This document shows positions 28,371 through 35,907 of a stretch of 64,000 bases of DNA, one piece after another. Each line of letters begins with the position of its first letter. The stretch's first letter is position 1. Origin of the DNA: Neptuniibacter caesariensis. Its GTDB lineage: Bacteria; Pseudomonadota; Gammaproteobacteria; Pseudomonadales; Balneatricaceae. The stretch is from assembly GCF_000153345.1 (NCBI RefSeq), contig NZ_CH724125.1:1390182-1454181 (forward strand), in the 5' to 3' direction. A program made the position numbers and the translations under genes. Under the pieces are notes generated by a model that searched no databases, was not told the origin of the DNA, and saw nothing but the letters and a program-made list of their open reading frames with translations.

Positions 28371-28449
28371 CTTCGTTATTACTCTTTCAAAATATAAAGG
28401 CGAGCATTATACGCGCTCGTTTAGAAACAAAAAACTCTGAGCTAAACAG

Positions 28450-28720
28450 CTTAGGAACCTGCGAATAAGTCTCGGACTTTCTCAGTGGACAATAAAACGA
28501 CTTAGTGCGCGAAAGGCAGTGCAGTGTAATGACGGGTCCTTTCCAAACTGCCTGACAAAGCAGGAAGTCGTTTTAGCGCCCACCCAAAGGGGCTTACAGA
28601 GCGATTCAATCTCTACGTTAACGATTTTCAACGTACAACCAGTATGTCTGCAATCGTTGCCTAGATCTTTAACCGCTCTGAAAGCCTGAGTCGCTCAGGA
28701 CTTGTTCGCAGGTTCCCTTA
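28450..28720. mobile_element. IS5-like MITE (263 bp plus 4-bp target duplications)
   Basis: The ends are GGAACCTGCGAATAAGTC (28454-28471) and, inverted, GGAACCTGCGAACAAGTC (28716-28699), 17 of 18 identical. CTTA flanks both sides (28450-28453 and 28717-28720) as a target duplication. From memory the E. coli IS5 ends are GGAAGGTGCGAA(C/T)AAG with a 4-bp duplication, so an IS5-family origin is likely. There is no transposase frame. The interior is itself made of nested inverted repeats: AAAACGACTT/AAGTCGTTTT (28494-28503, 28565-28574), CAGAGCG/CGCTCTG (28597-28603, 28674-28680), and CCTGAG/CTCAGG (28685-28699). It sits directly against the stop codon of the TetR gene. Confidence 0.82.
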
Positions 28721-29305
28721 TCAATGCTGTAAGTTTGAGAACATTTCATCCAACAAACTTTCGATCAATTTCGGGCTTTGGCTATTTCTCATGTAAGTAC
28801 GCAGCCCCATAATCTGCACCATCAGATAACTTGCAGTATGCGAACAGCTTTTGTGCTTCGAAAACTCACCTTCCTGCTGAGCTTTCTCTAATAGCTGGGC
28901 GAGCTGCCGTTCGGTATTTTTCAGCAGCTCCCGGCTCTGTTCTAACAGCACTGAATGCTCATCGGTCAGTTCTGCGATCGTTTTGACTAGCATGCACATT
29001 TCACTGGGAGCTACTTTCTTACGCCCCAAAATAATGCCCTGCATGAAAGCTCGAATCACTCCCATAGCCGAGTCATTTTCTGCTGACATATTCAACAAAT
29101 AGTCATGAGACTCGCTTGCATAAAGCTTTAATGCCTCACTGAAAAGCGCTTCTTTGCTACCAAAAGCCGCATAGAAACTGCCAGGGCGAAGATTAACTGC
29201 ATCCTGGAGATCACGGGTGGAAGTTGCATTAAAACCCTTTTCCCAAAACAGCATCATTGCCTTATGAATCACTTCGTCCCTGTCATATTTCGCTACGTTA
29301 GCCAT
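28721..29305 (-). CDS. TetR/AcrR-family transcriptional regulator
   Basis: A 194-residue repressor-type protein. The N-terminal helix-turn-helix runs through VIHKAMMLFWEKGFNATSTRDLQDAVNLRPGSFYAAFGSKEALFSEAL, with GSFYAAFGSKE as the recognition-helix signature. The C-terminal ligand domain is alpha-helical with a C-terminal TetR_C-like segment. It is divergent from the carboxymuconolactone decarboxylase-family gene, and repeated TTGATCAA sites lie between them, so it probably represses both. The MITE is inserted right after its stop codon. Confidence 0.92.
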   Translation of the reverse strand: MANVAKYDRDEVIHKAMMLFWEKGFNATSTRDLQDAVNLRPGSFYAAFGSKEALFSEALKLYASESHDYLLNMSAENDSAMGVIRAFMQGIILGRKKVAPSEMCMLVKTIAELTDEHSVLLEQSRELLKNTERQLAQLLEKAQQEGEFSKHKSCSHTASYLMVQIMGLRTYMRNSQSPKLIESLLDEMFSNLQH

Positions 29306-29326
29306 TGCATTACCGATATTGAACAG

Positions 29327-29393
29327 TTGATCAATTTTAACTTGATCAATCGATCAAATACAAATATGATCCAATTATTGACCAATTGATCAA
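29327..29393. promoter_or_regulatory. probable TetR operator cluster
   Basis: Palindrome TTGATCAA occurs at 29327-29334 and 29342-29349, the latter within TTGATCAATCGATCAA (29342-29357). A near-perfect 16-bp palindrome TTGACCAATTGATCAA follows at 29378-29393. All lie between the divergent TetR and carboxymuconolactone decarboxylase starts. Confidence 0.65.
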
Positions 29394-29417
29394 TAATAAT
29401 TAATCAGGAAATGACTA

Positions 29418-29957
29418 ATGAATAATCTAAAAGTTCACACCTACGAAAGTGCTCCTGAAGCCAGCCGTCCACTTCTCGATAATTCGATAAAAGGGTTTGG
29501 ATTGATCCCTGGTTTACATGGAGTGATGTCGGAATCCCCTGAACTCCTTGAGACCTATCAGATTCTGCATAAGAAATTTCAGGAAACATCTTTTGATAAA
29601 GAAGAACTTACGGTTGTTTGGCAAACGATCAATGTAGAACACGAGTGTCATTATTGCGTTCCTGCCCATGCAGCAATCGCCAAAATGATGAATGTTGATG
29701 AAGCGCTAACCGCTGCATTAAGAAACAAGGAAGCGATGCCAACACCTAAACTCCAGGCCCTTCACGATATGACTCTGGCTATCGTTCGCAACCGAGGCGT
29801 TGTCTCTGAGGCAGAAGTTGCTGAGTTTTATGCTGCCGGATACGGTCCAAAACAACTGCTGGAGATCGTATTAGGTCTGGCACAAAAGGTGATGAGTAAC
29901 TACACCAACCACCTAGCGGATACTCCGCTTGATGACCGTTTCAAACCTTTTCTCTAG
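29418..29957 (+). CDS. carboxymuconolactone decarboxylase / AhpD-like family protein
   Basis: A 179-residue all-helical protein. The central motif HECHYCVPAHAAIAKM has the redox-active C-X2-C followed by the His of AhpD-like members, so a peroxidase-linked or thiol-disulfide role is more likely than the classical decarboxylase. The remainder (LRNRGVVSEAEVAEFYAAGYGPKQLLEIVLGLAQKVMSNYTNHL) matches the family. Ribosome site CAGGAAATGACTA. It is the likely target of the divergent TetR regulator, and a hairpin at 29974-29999 ends the unit. Confidence 0.88.
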   Translation: MNNLKVHTYESAPEASRPLLDNSIKGFGLIPGLHGVMSESPELLETYQILHKKFQETSFDKEELTVVWQTINVEHECHYCVPAHAAIAKMMNVDEALTAALRNKEAMPTPKLQALHDMTLAIVRNRGVVSEAEVAEFYAAGYGPKQLLEIVLGLAQKVMSNYTNHLADTPLDDRFKPFL

Positions 29958-29973
29958 TTGTAACGGTTAGATG

Positions 29974-29999
29974 AAGGTGGATCCCATAGGATCCATCTT
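29974..29999 (+). terminator. hairpin after carboxymuconolactone decarboxylase-family gene
   Basis: 11-bp stem AAGGTGGATCC/GGATCCATCTT (one G-U pair) with a 4-nt loop, 16 bp after the stop. No strong U-run. Confidence 0.5.
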
Positions 30000-30054
30000 G
30001 CACACTTGTCCGTAGGCTACTATTAATTAACTCATTCCCTTTGGAGTTATGACT

Positions 30055-30498
30055 ATGTATCGCCTCATATACAAAAGCCGTCCCAATGGCACAATGGATT
30101 GGGAACAGGTGAGGACAATCCTTCATCAAAGCGAACAAAATAACGAACAACACGGGATTACAGGCCTATTGCTTGCAACCCCCAACCATTTTTTACAGGT
30201 GATCGAAGGTAAGTATGAGGAAGTTAACAAGCTCTTTATGAAAATTGCCCACGATCCCAGACACGGGCAGATACAGCTTATTTCATTTGACCTGATAGAC
30301 AGTAGATTATTTGCGGGATGGGGAATGAAAGGGCTCGGCTTATTTGATTTCAACAATGAGCAAGCCAAACTTCTCAAAACAAAATACGGTGAATCGAACG
30401 GAGATATACAGTTCCCGCTCGACAGCTGGCAGGCACTTGCTCTGATAAATGATCTACAGATGCTACAAGCGCCTCCCGAGTGGAAACAAGCCCAGTAA
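30055..30498 (+). CDS. BLUF-domain blue-light photoreceptor
   Basis: A 147-residue stand-alone BLUF protein that binds FAD and senses blue light. Numbered from the ATG at 30055 (GGAG 8 nt upstream; another ATG at 30049 is too close to it), the photocycle residues are Tyr6, Asn30, Gln48, Trp89 and Met91. They keep exactly the spacing of Tyr8, Asn32, Gln50, Trp91 and Met93 in PixD. Family segments HGITGLLL and FLQVIEG are clear. No output domain is fused, so it must act through a partner protein. It is convergent with the rhlE-type helicase gene. Confidence 0.93.
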   Translation: MYRLIYKSRPNGTMDWEQVRTILHQSEQNNEQHGITGLLLATPNHFLQVIEGKYEEVNKLFMKIAHDPRHGQIQLISFDLIDSRLFAGWGMKGLGLFDFNNEQAKLLKTKYGESNGDIQFPLDSWQALALINDLQMLQAPPEWKQAQ

Positions 30499-30508
30499 GA
30501 TTACTTTT

Positions 30509-31792
30509 TCACTTGTTAAAAAGTGAAGGGCGAATCGCTTTCTTACTTTTATCCGGCTGATAAGACTCAACCTTTTTACGCTTTTGCTGCTTTGCCTTAG
30601 CAGGCTTTCGCTTCATGGGTTTATCTGCAAAATCATCAATTTCCAGCCGTTTGCCATCTTCAATTCTTGGTACGGGGCGCAGTTTTATTTTTTGCTTAAT
30701 CAGTTTCTCAATTCTCTGCAGGAACTCACGTTCTGCTGGAGCCACTAATGAAACAGCTTCCCCAGTCTCCCCTGCTCGACCGGTACGCCCAATCCGGTGC
30801 ACATAAGCTTCAGGTTGATTAGGCAGATCATAATTAACGACATAAGGTAAAGACTCGATATCCAAACCTCGCGCTGCCACGTCAGTCGCCACCAGCACAT
30901 GTAGATCCCCAGCGATAAACTCATTAAGCATACGCACACGTTCTCGCTGACTCTTCTCACCGTGAATAGCGGCTGCGTTTATTCCCTCTTTGCATAGATA
31001 TTGAGTCAATTCATCCACACGCTTTTTAGTCCTTACAAAGACCAGTGTTTGACCCCATTTACCCTCTGTAATCAGATAACTGAGTATATCTGCCTTCTGC
31101 CCATAATCGACCTGATAGGCAAACTGTCTGATCTGCTTCGCGGTAGAGTTACGCGGCGTCACTTTAATTTTGGTTGGGTTATTGAGGTAGAATTCGGCTA
31201 ATACCTCAACACTTTCGTCGGCCGTAGCCGTAAAGAGTAAGGTCTGACGATCATCTGCTGCATAATCCATGATTTTCTGAATCGGGTCGATAAAGCCCAG
31301 ATCCAGCATACGATCAGCTTCATCGAGCACCAGATATTCAAGCTTTTCCAGACTGATCGCTTTTTGCCTTAATAGGTCCAGTAATCGCCCCGGCGTTGCC
31401 ACCAGAATATCGGTCCCACGCTTAAGCCGTTTAATCTGGTTCTCTACCGGCACGCCCCCGTAAACGGATATAACTCGCATACCCAAATCACGTCCGTATT
31501 CCAGGGTATTATCCGCCACCTGTATCGCCAATTCACGGGTAGGAGCCAAAACCAAGGCGCGCACAGGGCGATAACCGTCAATGGGGTTTTTACTCAACTT
31601 CTCAATAATAGGCAGTGCAAAACTGGCCGTTTTCCCGGTCCCGGTTTGGGCTTCTGCCAAAAGATCATCCCCTCGCAGCACCAGCGGTATCGCTTGTGAC
31701 TGAATCGGCGTTGGTTGCTCATAACCAAGATTCTTAAGGGTAAACTGTAACTCTGGACACAGAGCCAGCTCAGCGAAAGATGAAGCACTCAT
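30509..31792 (-). CDS. rhlE: DEAD-box ATP-dependent RNA helicase, RhlE type
   Basis: A 427-residue helicase. Motifs in order: Q motif PTPIQSQAIP, Walker A AQTGTGKT, PTRELA, DEAD (VLDEADRMLD), TAT (FTATAD), HGEKSQ, and VATDVAARGLDI with YVHRIGRTGRAG. The basic C-terminal tail (KPMKRKPAKAKQQKRKKVE) is typical of RhlE-like proteins that remodel ribosomal or messenger RNA, often at low temperature. ATG 31792 is preferred to the in-frame TTG 31807, although neither has a strong ribosome site. RhlE rather than DbpA or SrmB is judged from the PTPIQSQAIP region and tail, so the symbol is provisional. Confidence 0.9.
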   Translation of the reverse strand: MSASSFAELALCPELQFTLKNLGYEQPTPIQSQAIPLVLRGDDLLAEAQTGTGKTASFALPIIEKLSKNPIDGYRPVRALVLAPTRELAIQVADNTLEYGRDLGMRVISVYGGVPVENQIKRLKRGTDILVATPGRLLDLLRQKAISLEKLEYLVLDEADRMLDLGFIDPIQKIMDYAADDRQTLLFTATADESVEVLAEFYLNNPTKIKVTPRNSTAKQIRQFAYQVDYGQKADILSYLITEGKWGQTLVFVRTKKRVDELTQYLCKEGINAAAIHGEKSQRERVRMLNEFIAGDLHVLVATDVAARGLDIESLPYVVNYDLPNQPEAYVHRIGRTGRAGETGEAVSLVAPAEREFLQRIEKLIKQKIKLRPVPRIEDGKRLEIDDFADKPMKRKPAKAKQQKRKKVESYQPDKSKKAIRPSLFNK

Positions 31793-31833
31793 AACGAAAC
31801 CCAACAAGGAAGGAAAACCCTATTTTACCTCAA

Positions 31834-33285
31834 CTAGGCTTTATCTCGCAGTGCTTTGTAAAGAGACGCGACCTCCTCGATACCTGGCTTAATCACTTCC
31901 TCTTTATCCACACAGAATCCTATAACTAAACCATTCATTGACTGACCTTGTTGGCAGTAACCGGATAACGCACGAATTCCAAAGCCTCTTTTATCCAGCT
32001 CACCAACCATTGCCCTGTCATCGATACAATCCGGTAGCTTTAAAACCAAATGCATCCCCCCTGGCGCACTAATCAGCGCTAGCTCGCTTAACGAAGTTTT
32101 CTCTATCTGCTTAAGCATATGATCCGCCTGTTTGATATAGTGTTGGCGCATTTTTTTAAGGTGTCTCGAGTAAAAGCCCTGTCCCATAAATTCAGCCATG
32201 GCAACTTGAACCACCTGAGAAAGCCCACCGTCCATATACCTACGCGCCCGGGTAAAAACTGTCACAAGCTTAGGCGGCAATACCATATAGCCCAGCCTTA
32301 GCGCAGGAAACATACTTCGGCTAAAAGTCCCCGTATAGATCACCCGATCACTTTCGCAGATAGAAAGCAGTGCCGATACAGGGTAGCCCTCAGCAAACTC
32401 GGAATCATAATCATCTTCCAGCACCCAGCTGTTATTATGTTCTGCCCATTGCACCACCTTGAGACGCTGTGAAAGCGACAATGTATGCCCTAGAGGAAAA
32501 TTCCGCGAAGGGGTTAGATTTATAAGCCGGGCATCACTATCAATGCTGACAGCCTCTTCCATATTTAATGCGTCAATTTGGCAGCCTAAGCTGGAGAAAA
32601 CACCGCTGGTTCCAGGAAACCCGGGCGTTTCAACAATAACCTTTTCACCCTTGTTCAATAGCAGCTGCGCTGTTAAAAAGGCAGCCTGTTGCGAACCCGA
32701 CGTAATTAACACCTGCTCTGGATCTGCCTCAATCCCCCGAAATTTCAGCAGATAATCAACGATCTGTTCACGTAGTTTCAGATCGCCCGCAGGCGGAAAA
32801 GACTCCAGGGCCTTAAAGGAAGAGGCAAAACTCAAGCAACGTTTCCATTGCCCCAGAGGAAAGTCTCTTAATGCCGGAATACCCGGTTGGAGTATCTTTC
32901 GTATGTCCGAATTAAGGGGAGGCAGTGAAATATATTGCTGAGCGTATTCAGAGAGAGGTAAGTCGGCCCTGGCCTTCTTACTTTTATGACCCGGATTTAT
33001 TAGATCCTGAGGGAGTTCAGCTACATAGCTCCCATCTCCCACCCTGCTTTCGATATACCCCTCTGAAAGCAACATCTCATAAGCAGTTTTAACCGTATTT
33101 CTGGCAATACCCAGCGCCTCGGCCAGAAGGCGTGTAGGCGGTAGTTTAAAACCAGCCTCCAGCTCCCCTTTTCTGATAGCGAGCTCTAAACAGCGAAATA
33201 CCCATCGATAAAGGGTTTCTTTGCCCGAAAATGAGGAACGGCTAAAACACTGAGCAATCTTTGGTTGAAGCAAAACTGGGCCCAT
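31834..33285 (-). CDS. MocR-family regulator with altered PLP-lysine site
   Basis: A 483-residue GntR-aminotransferase fusion. N-terminal winged helix (residues 20-90; LPPTRLLAEALGIARNTVKTAYEML), linker, then a class I aminotransferase-like domain with PPAGDLKLREQIVDYL, TSGSQQA, and VLEDDYDSEF holding the PLP-ring aspartate. In the position of the Schiff-base lysine (normally GTFSK) the sequence is GTFSRSMFPALRLGY: codon 32317-32319 reads CGA, Arg323. If this is real, PLP cannot be bound covalently. The gene is divergent from the PNPOx-like gene at 33368, its likely target. GTG at 33288 is an alternative start. Confidence 0.9.
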   Translation of the reverse strand: MGPVLLQPKIAQCFSRSSFSGKETLYRWVFRCLELAIRKGELEAGFKLPPTRLLAEALGIARNTVKTAYEMLLSEGYIESRVGDGSYVAELPQDLINPGHKSKKARADLPLSEYAQQYISLPPLNSDIRKILQPGIPALRDFPLGQWKRCLSFASSFKALESFPPAGDLKLREQIVDYLLKFRGIEADPEQVLITSGSQQAAFLTAQLLLNKGEKVIVETPGFPGTSGVFSSLGCQIDALNMEEAVSIDSDARLINLTPSRNFPLGHTLSLSQRLKVVQWAEHNNSWVLEDDYDSEFAEGYPVSALLSICESDRVIYTGTFSRSMFPALRLGYMVLPPKLVTVFTRARRYMDGGLSQVVQVAMAEFMGQGFYSRHLKKMRQHYIKQADHMLKQIEKTSLSELALISAPGGMHLVLKLPDCIDDRAMVGELDKRGFGIRALSGYCQQGQSMNGLVIGFCVDKEEVIKPGIEEVASLYKALRDKA

Positions 33286-33367
33286 CACCTTGCATTATAT
33301 TGGATCTTTTATAGACCTAATTTAAAGCCTATCCTACACGGAAATCAATTCAGCAGGGAGTAGAAAA

Positions 33368-33967
33368 GTGAGTAATAACTATCCTGTCACAGCCAGGACA
33401 CGCGTAAAGAGAGGCTCTAAAAGAGCTACCTATGATAAAGAAGTTATCCACGCGATCATGGATGAAGCGCTAGTCTGCCATGTGTCTTGTAATTGGAATG
33501 GACAACCAATGATCCAGCCAACTATTCATTGGCGTGACGGTGACCTTCTCTATATCCATGGATCTAGCAAAAACGGCCTTTTCCAGGCTTTACTCGATGG
33601 AGAGGAAGCTGCCATCGCCATTACACTGCTTGATGGGCTGGTCTTTGCACGTTCTGCTTTCCATCACTCAGTAAACTACCGTAGCGTTATTTTGTATGGG
33701 CAAGCAGAACTGATTGATGAGGAGTTTGAAAAGCGTCGACAGTTAGATCTGATGCTGGAGAAAGTAAAAGAGGGGCGCTCTGCAGAAGCACGCCCCGCTA
33801 ATGAAACAGAGCTAAAAGCTACAACCGTGCTGGCCTTTAAGATCAAAGAGGTCTCCGCAAAAGTTCGTGACGCTGGCCCCGAGGACGACCCAGAAGATAT
33901 GGAGCTACCCGTTTGGGCCGGCGTAGAACCGATTACCCGGGTTAGGGGGGATATTATTTACGATTAA
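33368..33967 (+). CDS. pyridoxamine 5'-phosphate oxidase-family flavin-binding protein
   Basis: A 199-residue split-barrel protein of the nitroimidazole-resistance/flavin-nucleotide-binding branch. Residues 20-150 fit the barrel: MDEALVCHVSCNWNGQPMIQPTIHWRDGDLLYIHG, then GEEAAIAITLLDGLVFARSAFHHSVNYRSVI. Members usually bind FMN or a related cofactor; the reaction is unknown. It is divergent from the MocR regulator with 82 bp between starts, which is a usual pairing of such regulators with vitamin B6-linked genes. The 3' end overlaps the convergent SLC13 gene by 4 bp. Confidence 0.87.
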   Translation: MSNNYPVTARTRVKRGSKRATYDKEVIHAIMDEALVCHVSCNWNGQPMIQPTIHWRDGDLLYIHGSSKNGLFQALLDGEEAAIAITLLDGLVFARSAFHHSVNYRSVILYGQAELIDEEFEKRRQLDLMLEKVKEGRSAEARPANETELKATTVLAFKIKEVSAKVRDAGPEDDPEDMELPVWAGVEPITRVRGDIIYD

Positions 33968-35784
33968 AACGTAAAAAATATCGGCACGAAAATCAGAGTG
34001 AGTACCAATGTAACCAACTGCAGAGGTACTCCAACTTTGACAAAATCTTTAAAACGATAACCGCCAGGAGTCATCACCAATGTATTAACCGGCGATGCAA
34101 TGGGCGTTGCGAACGCGGTCGATGCGGCTATAGCTACCGTCATCAGCAGAGGCTCCGGGTTAAGCCCTAACCCTTGAGCAGAGGCTAATGCAACCGGTGC
34201 AACCAGTACCGTCGTTGCAGTATTTGAGATGAATTGGCTGAATACAGTCGTGAAAAGAAACAAGCCTGCGCAGACCAATAGAGGACTTCTACCTTCCAGC
34301 AGCTCAAGTAAACCATTTACAACTAAAGCCAGAGCACCACTTTTCTCCATGGCACCTGCAAGGGGTAACATCGCCGCGATAATAATCAGGCTGGCCGGAT
34401 TCAGGGATTTATAAGCCTCATCCATTTTCAGGCAACCCGTTAAGATCATCAGAATGGCCGCCAATAGCACCGCGGTTAAGCTTGAAACGGCACCCGAGAC
34501 CATTAAACACAACATAAGCCCTAACACACCTAAAGCGATAGGAGCCATCTCTCTATGGGCTGGCGCTACGCTTTTTTCAGCAGGCGTATTCAGTACCACC
34601 AGATCATGTTGTTTTGACAGCTTTTCGATATATTGCCAATCCCCACAGAGCAGCAATGAATCCCCCCCTGTTATAGGAGTGGTCCGATATTCTGTTTCGA
34701 CATTCTCAATACCGCGCCTTATACCGATAACACTCAGCTTAAAGCGGTCACGAAATCTCGCCTGTTTTAAGGTTTTACCTATTAGATGGCTATCTGGCTT
34801 AGGCATCACCTCTACTACACCAAACTGCTGAGCCATTTCATCTCGCTCACTTTCGGCAAAACCACGATAGGAGAGAGATTTATAACCACAGAGCCGCTCA
34901 ACATCCTCTCGCCTGCCGAAAACCAGTAACTCATCATGCATCGCCATCTCTGTCGATGAGAGCACCGGCATCATACTGCTTAATAGCCGCTCTTTGCGCC
35001 TGATTGCAAAAACGGTTACTTCAAAGTGAGTGCGCAACCCGGCACTAGTCACCGTCTGCCCAATCAATGTTGAGCCGGGCTTGATCCTCAGACTATGCAG
35101 ATGCTCAACCACGCCATATCGTTCTGCCATCTGCTTTAGCGTGACTTGCTCCTGTAAAGAATCCCCGCCACCCAACTTGTTCAGTAACCATCGTCCTATG
35201 GTCAACATATACAAAGTACCGACAAAAAGGACAATCAGGCCCACTGGGGTAAAGTCAAAAAAGCTAAACCCAGCCAAACCCACTTGCTCAAGCTGCCCAC
35301 TGACAACAATATTGGGTGGGGTGCCGATCAGCGTCAGCATGCCGCCCATTAATGAAGCAAACGCTAGCGGCATCATAAGGCTCGCCAAAGGGATGTTTGC
35401 CCTTCTCGCAATACTGATCACGATGGGTATAAACAACGCAACAGCACCTGTAGAGCTCATAAAAGCTGATATTAATGCGACTGCCGGCATGAGGATAAGT
35501 AACAGCCGGCTCTCACTATCCCCACCAACTTTGAGCAGCAGATTGCCCACCGAAGCGGCTACTCCCGTTCGAAACAGTGCTTCGCCGACAACAAATAACG
35601 CGGCAATCATCACAACAATCGATTGCCCAAACCCGGAAACGGCCTCAGATGGAGTGATAATTCCACTAAGACATAGCGCCAACACCGCCATCAACGCAAC
35701 CAGTTCCATCTGAAAACGATCCCAGATAAACAGAGCGATAGTGCTAAACAAGATAAAAAAAGTGAGTGAGATATCCCAACTCAT
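33964..35784 (-). CDS. SLC13/DASS-type permease with two RCK_C (TrkA-C) domains
   Basis: A 606-residue membrane protein with an N-terminal bundle of about six helices, a central soluble region of two RCK_C domains (about 205-290 and 295-385; GSTLIGQTVTSAGLRTHFEVTVFAI and DSHLIGKTLKQARFRDRFKLSVIGI), and a C-terminal bundle. The motif SNTATTVLVAP near the end is the SLC13 signature. Substrates in the family include sulfate, dicarboxylates and other anions, and the RCK_C inserts suggest ligand gating. ATG 35784 follows CAAGGGAACGCCC and was chosen over an upstream in-frame start at 35865. Substrate not inferable. Confidence 0.88.
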   Translation of the reverse strand: MSWDISLTFFILFSTIALFIWDRFQMELVALMAVLALCLSGIITPSEAVSGFGQSIVVMIAALFVVGEALFRTGVAASVGNLLLKVGGDSESRLLLILMPAVALISAFMSSTGAVALFIPIVISIARRANIPLASLMMPLAFASLMGGMLTLIGTPPNIVVSGQLEQVGLAGFSFFDFTPVGLIVLFVGTLYMLTIGRWLLNKLGGGDSLQEQVTLKQMAERYGVVEHLHSLRIKPGSTLIGQTVTSAGLRTHFEVTVFAIRRKERLLSSMMPVLSSTEMAMHDELLVFGRREDVERLCGYKSLSYRGFAESERDEMAQQFGVVEVMPKPDSHLIGKTLKQARFRDRFKLSVIGIRRGIENVETEYRTTPITGGDSLLLCGDWQYIEKLSKQHDLVVLNTPAEKSVAPAHREMAPIALGVLGLMLCLMVSGAVSSLTAVLLAAILMILTGCLKMDEAYKSLNPASLIIIAAMLPLAGAMEKSGALALVVNGLLELLEGRSPLLVCAGLFLFTTVFSQFISNTATTVLVAPVALASAQGLGLNPEPLLMTVAIAASTAFATPIASPVNTLVMTPGGYRFKDFVKVGVPLQLVTLVLTLIFVPIFFTF

Positions 35785-35907
35785 TGGGCGTTCCCTTGAA
35801 ATGTATGAATCTGCTGATTGTATAAGATAGTCTGAAGATTGATAGCTTGGCAGCGGGCTTATCAATTGAGTAAGCTCAATGGATAAGCTTTATTATGAGG
35901 TCAGAGG

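Noticed and set aside
28450..28720. A classical structured RNA such as 6S, tmRNA or RNase P RNA
   Set aside because: No match to their conserved segments from memory; the 4-bp direct duplications and IS5-like ends fit a transposable element better.
35030..35713. 227-residue open frame antisense to the SLC13 permease
   Set aside because: Shadow of the membrane protein gene; Pro/Thr/Ser-rich composition typical of antisense to hydrophobic helices.
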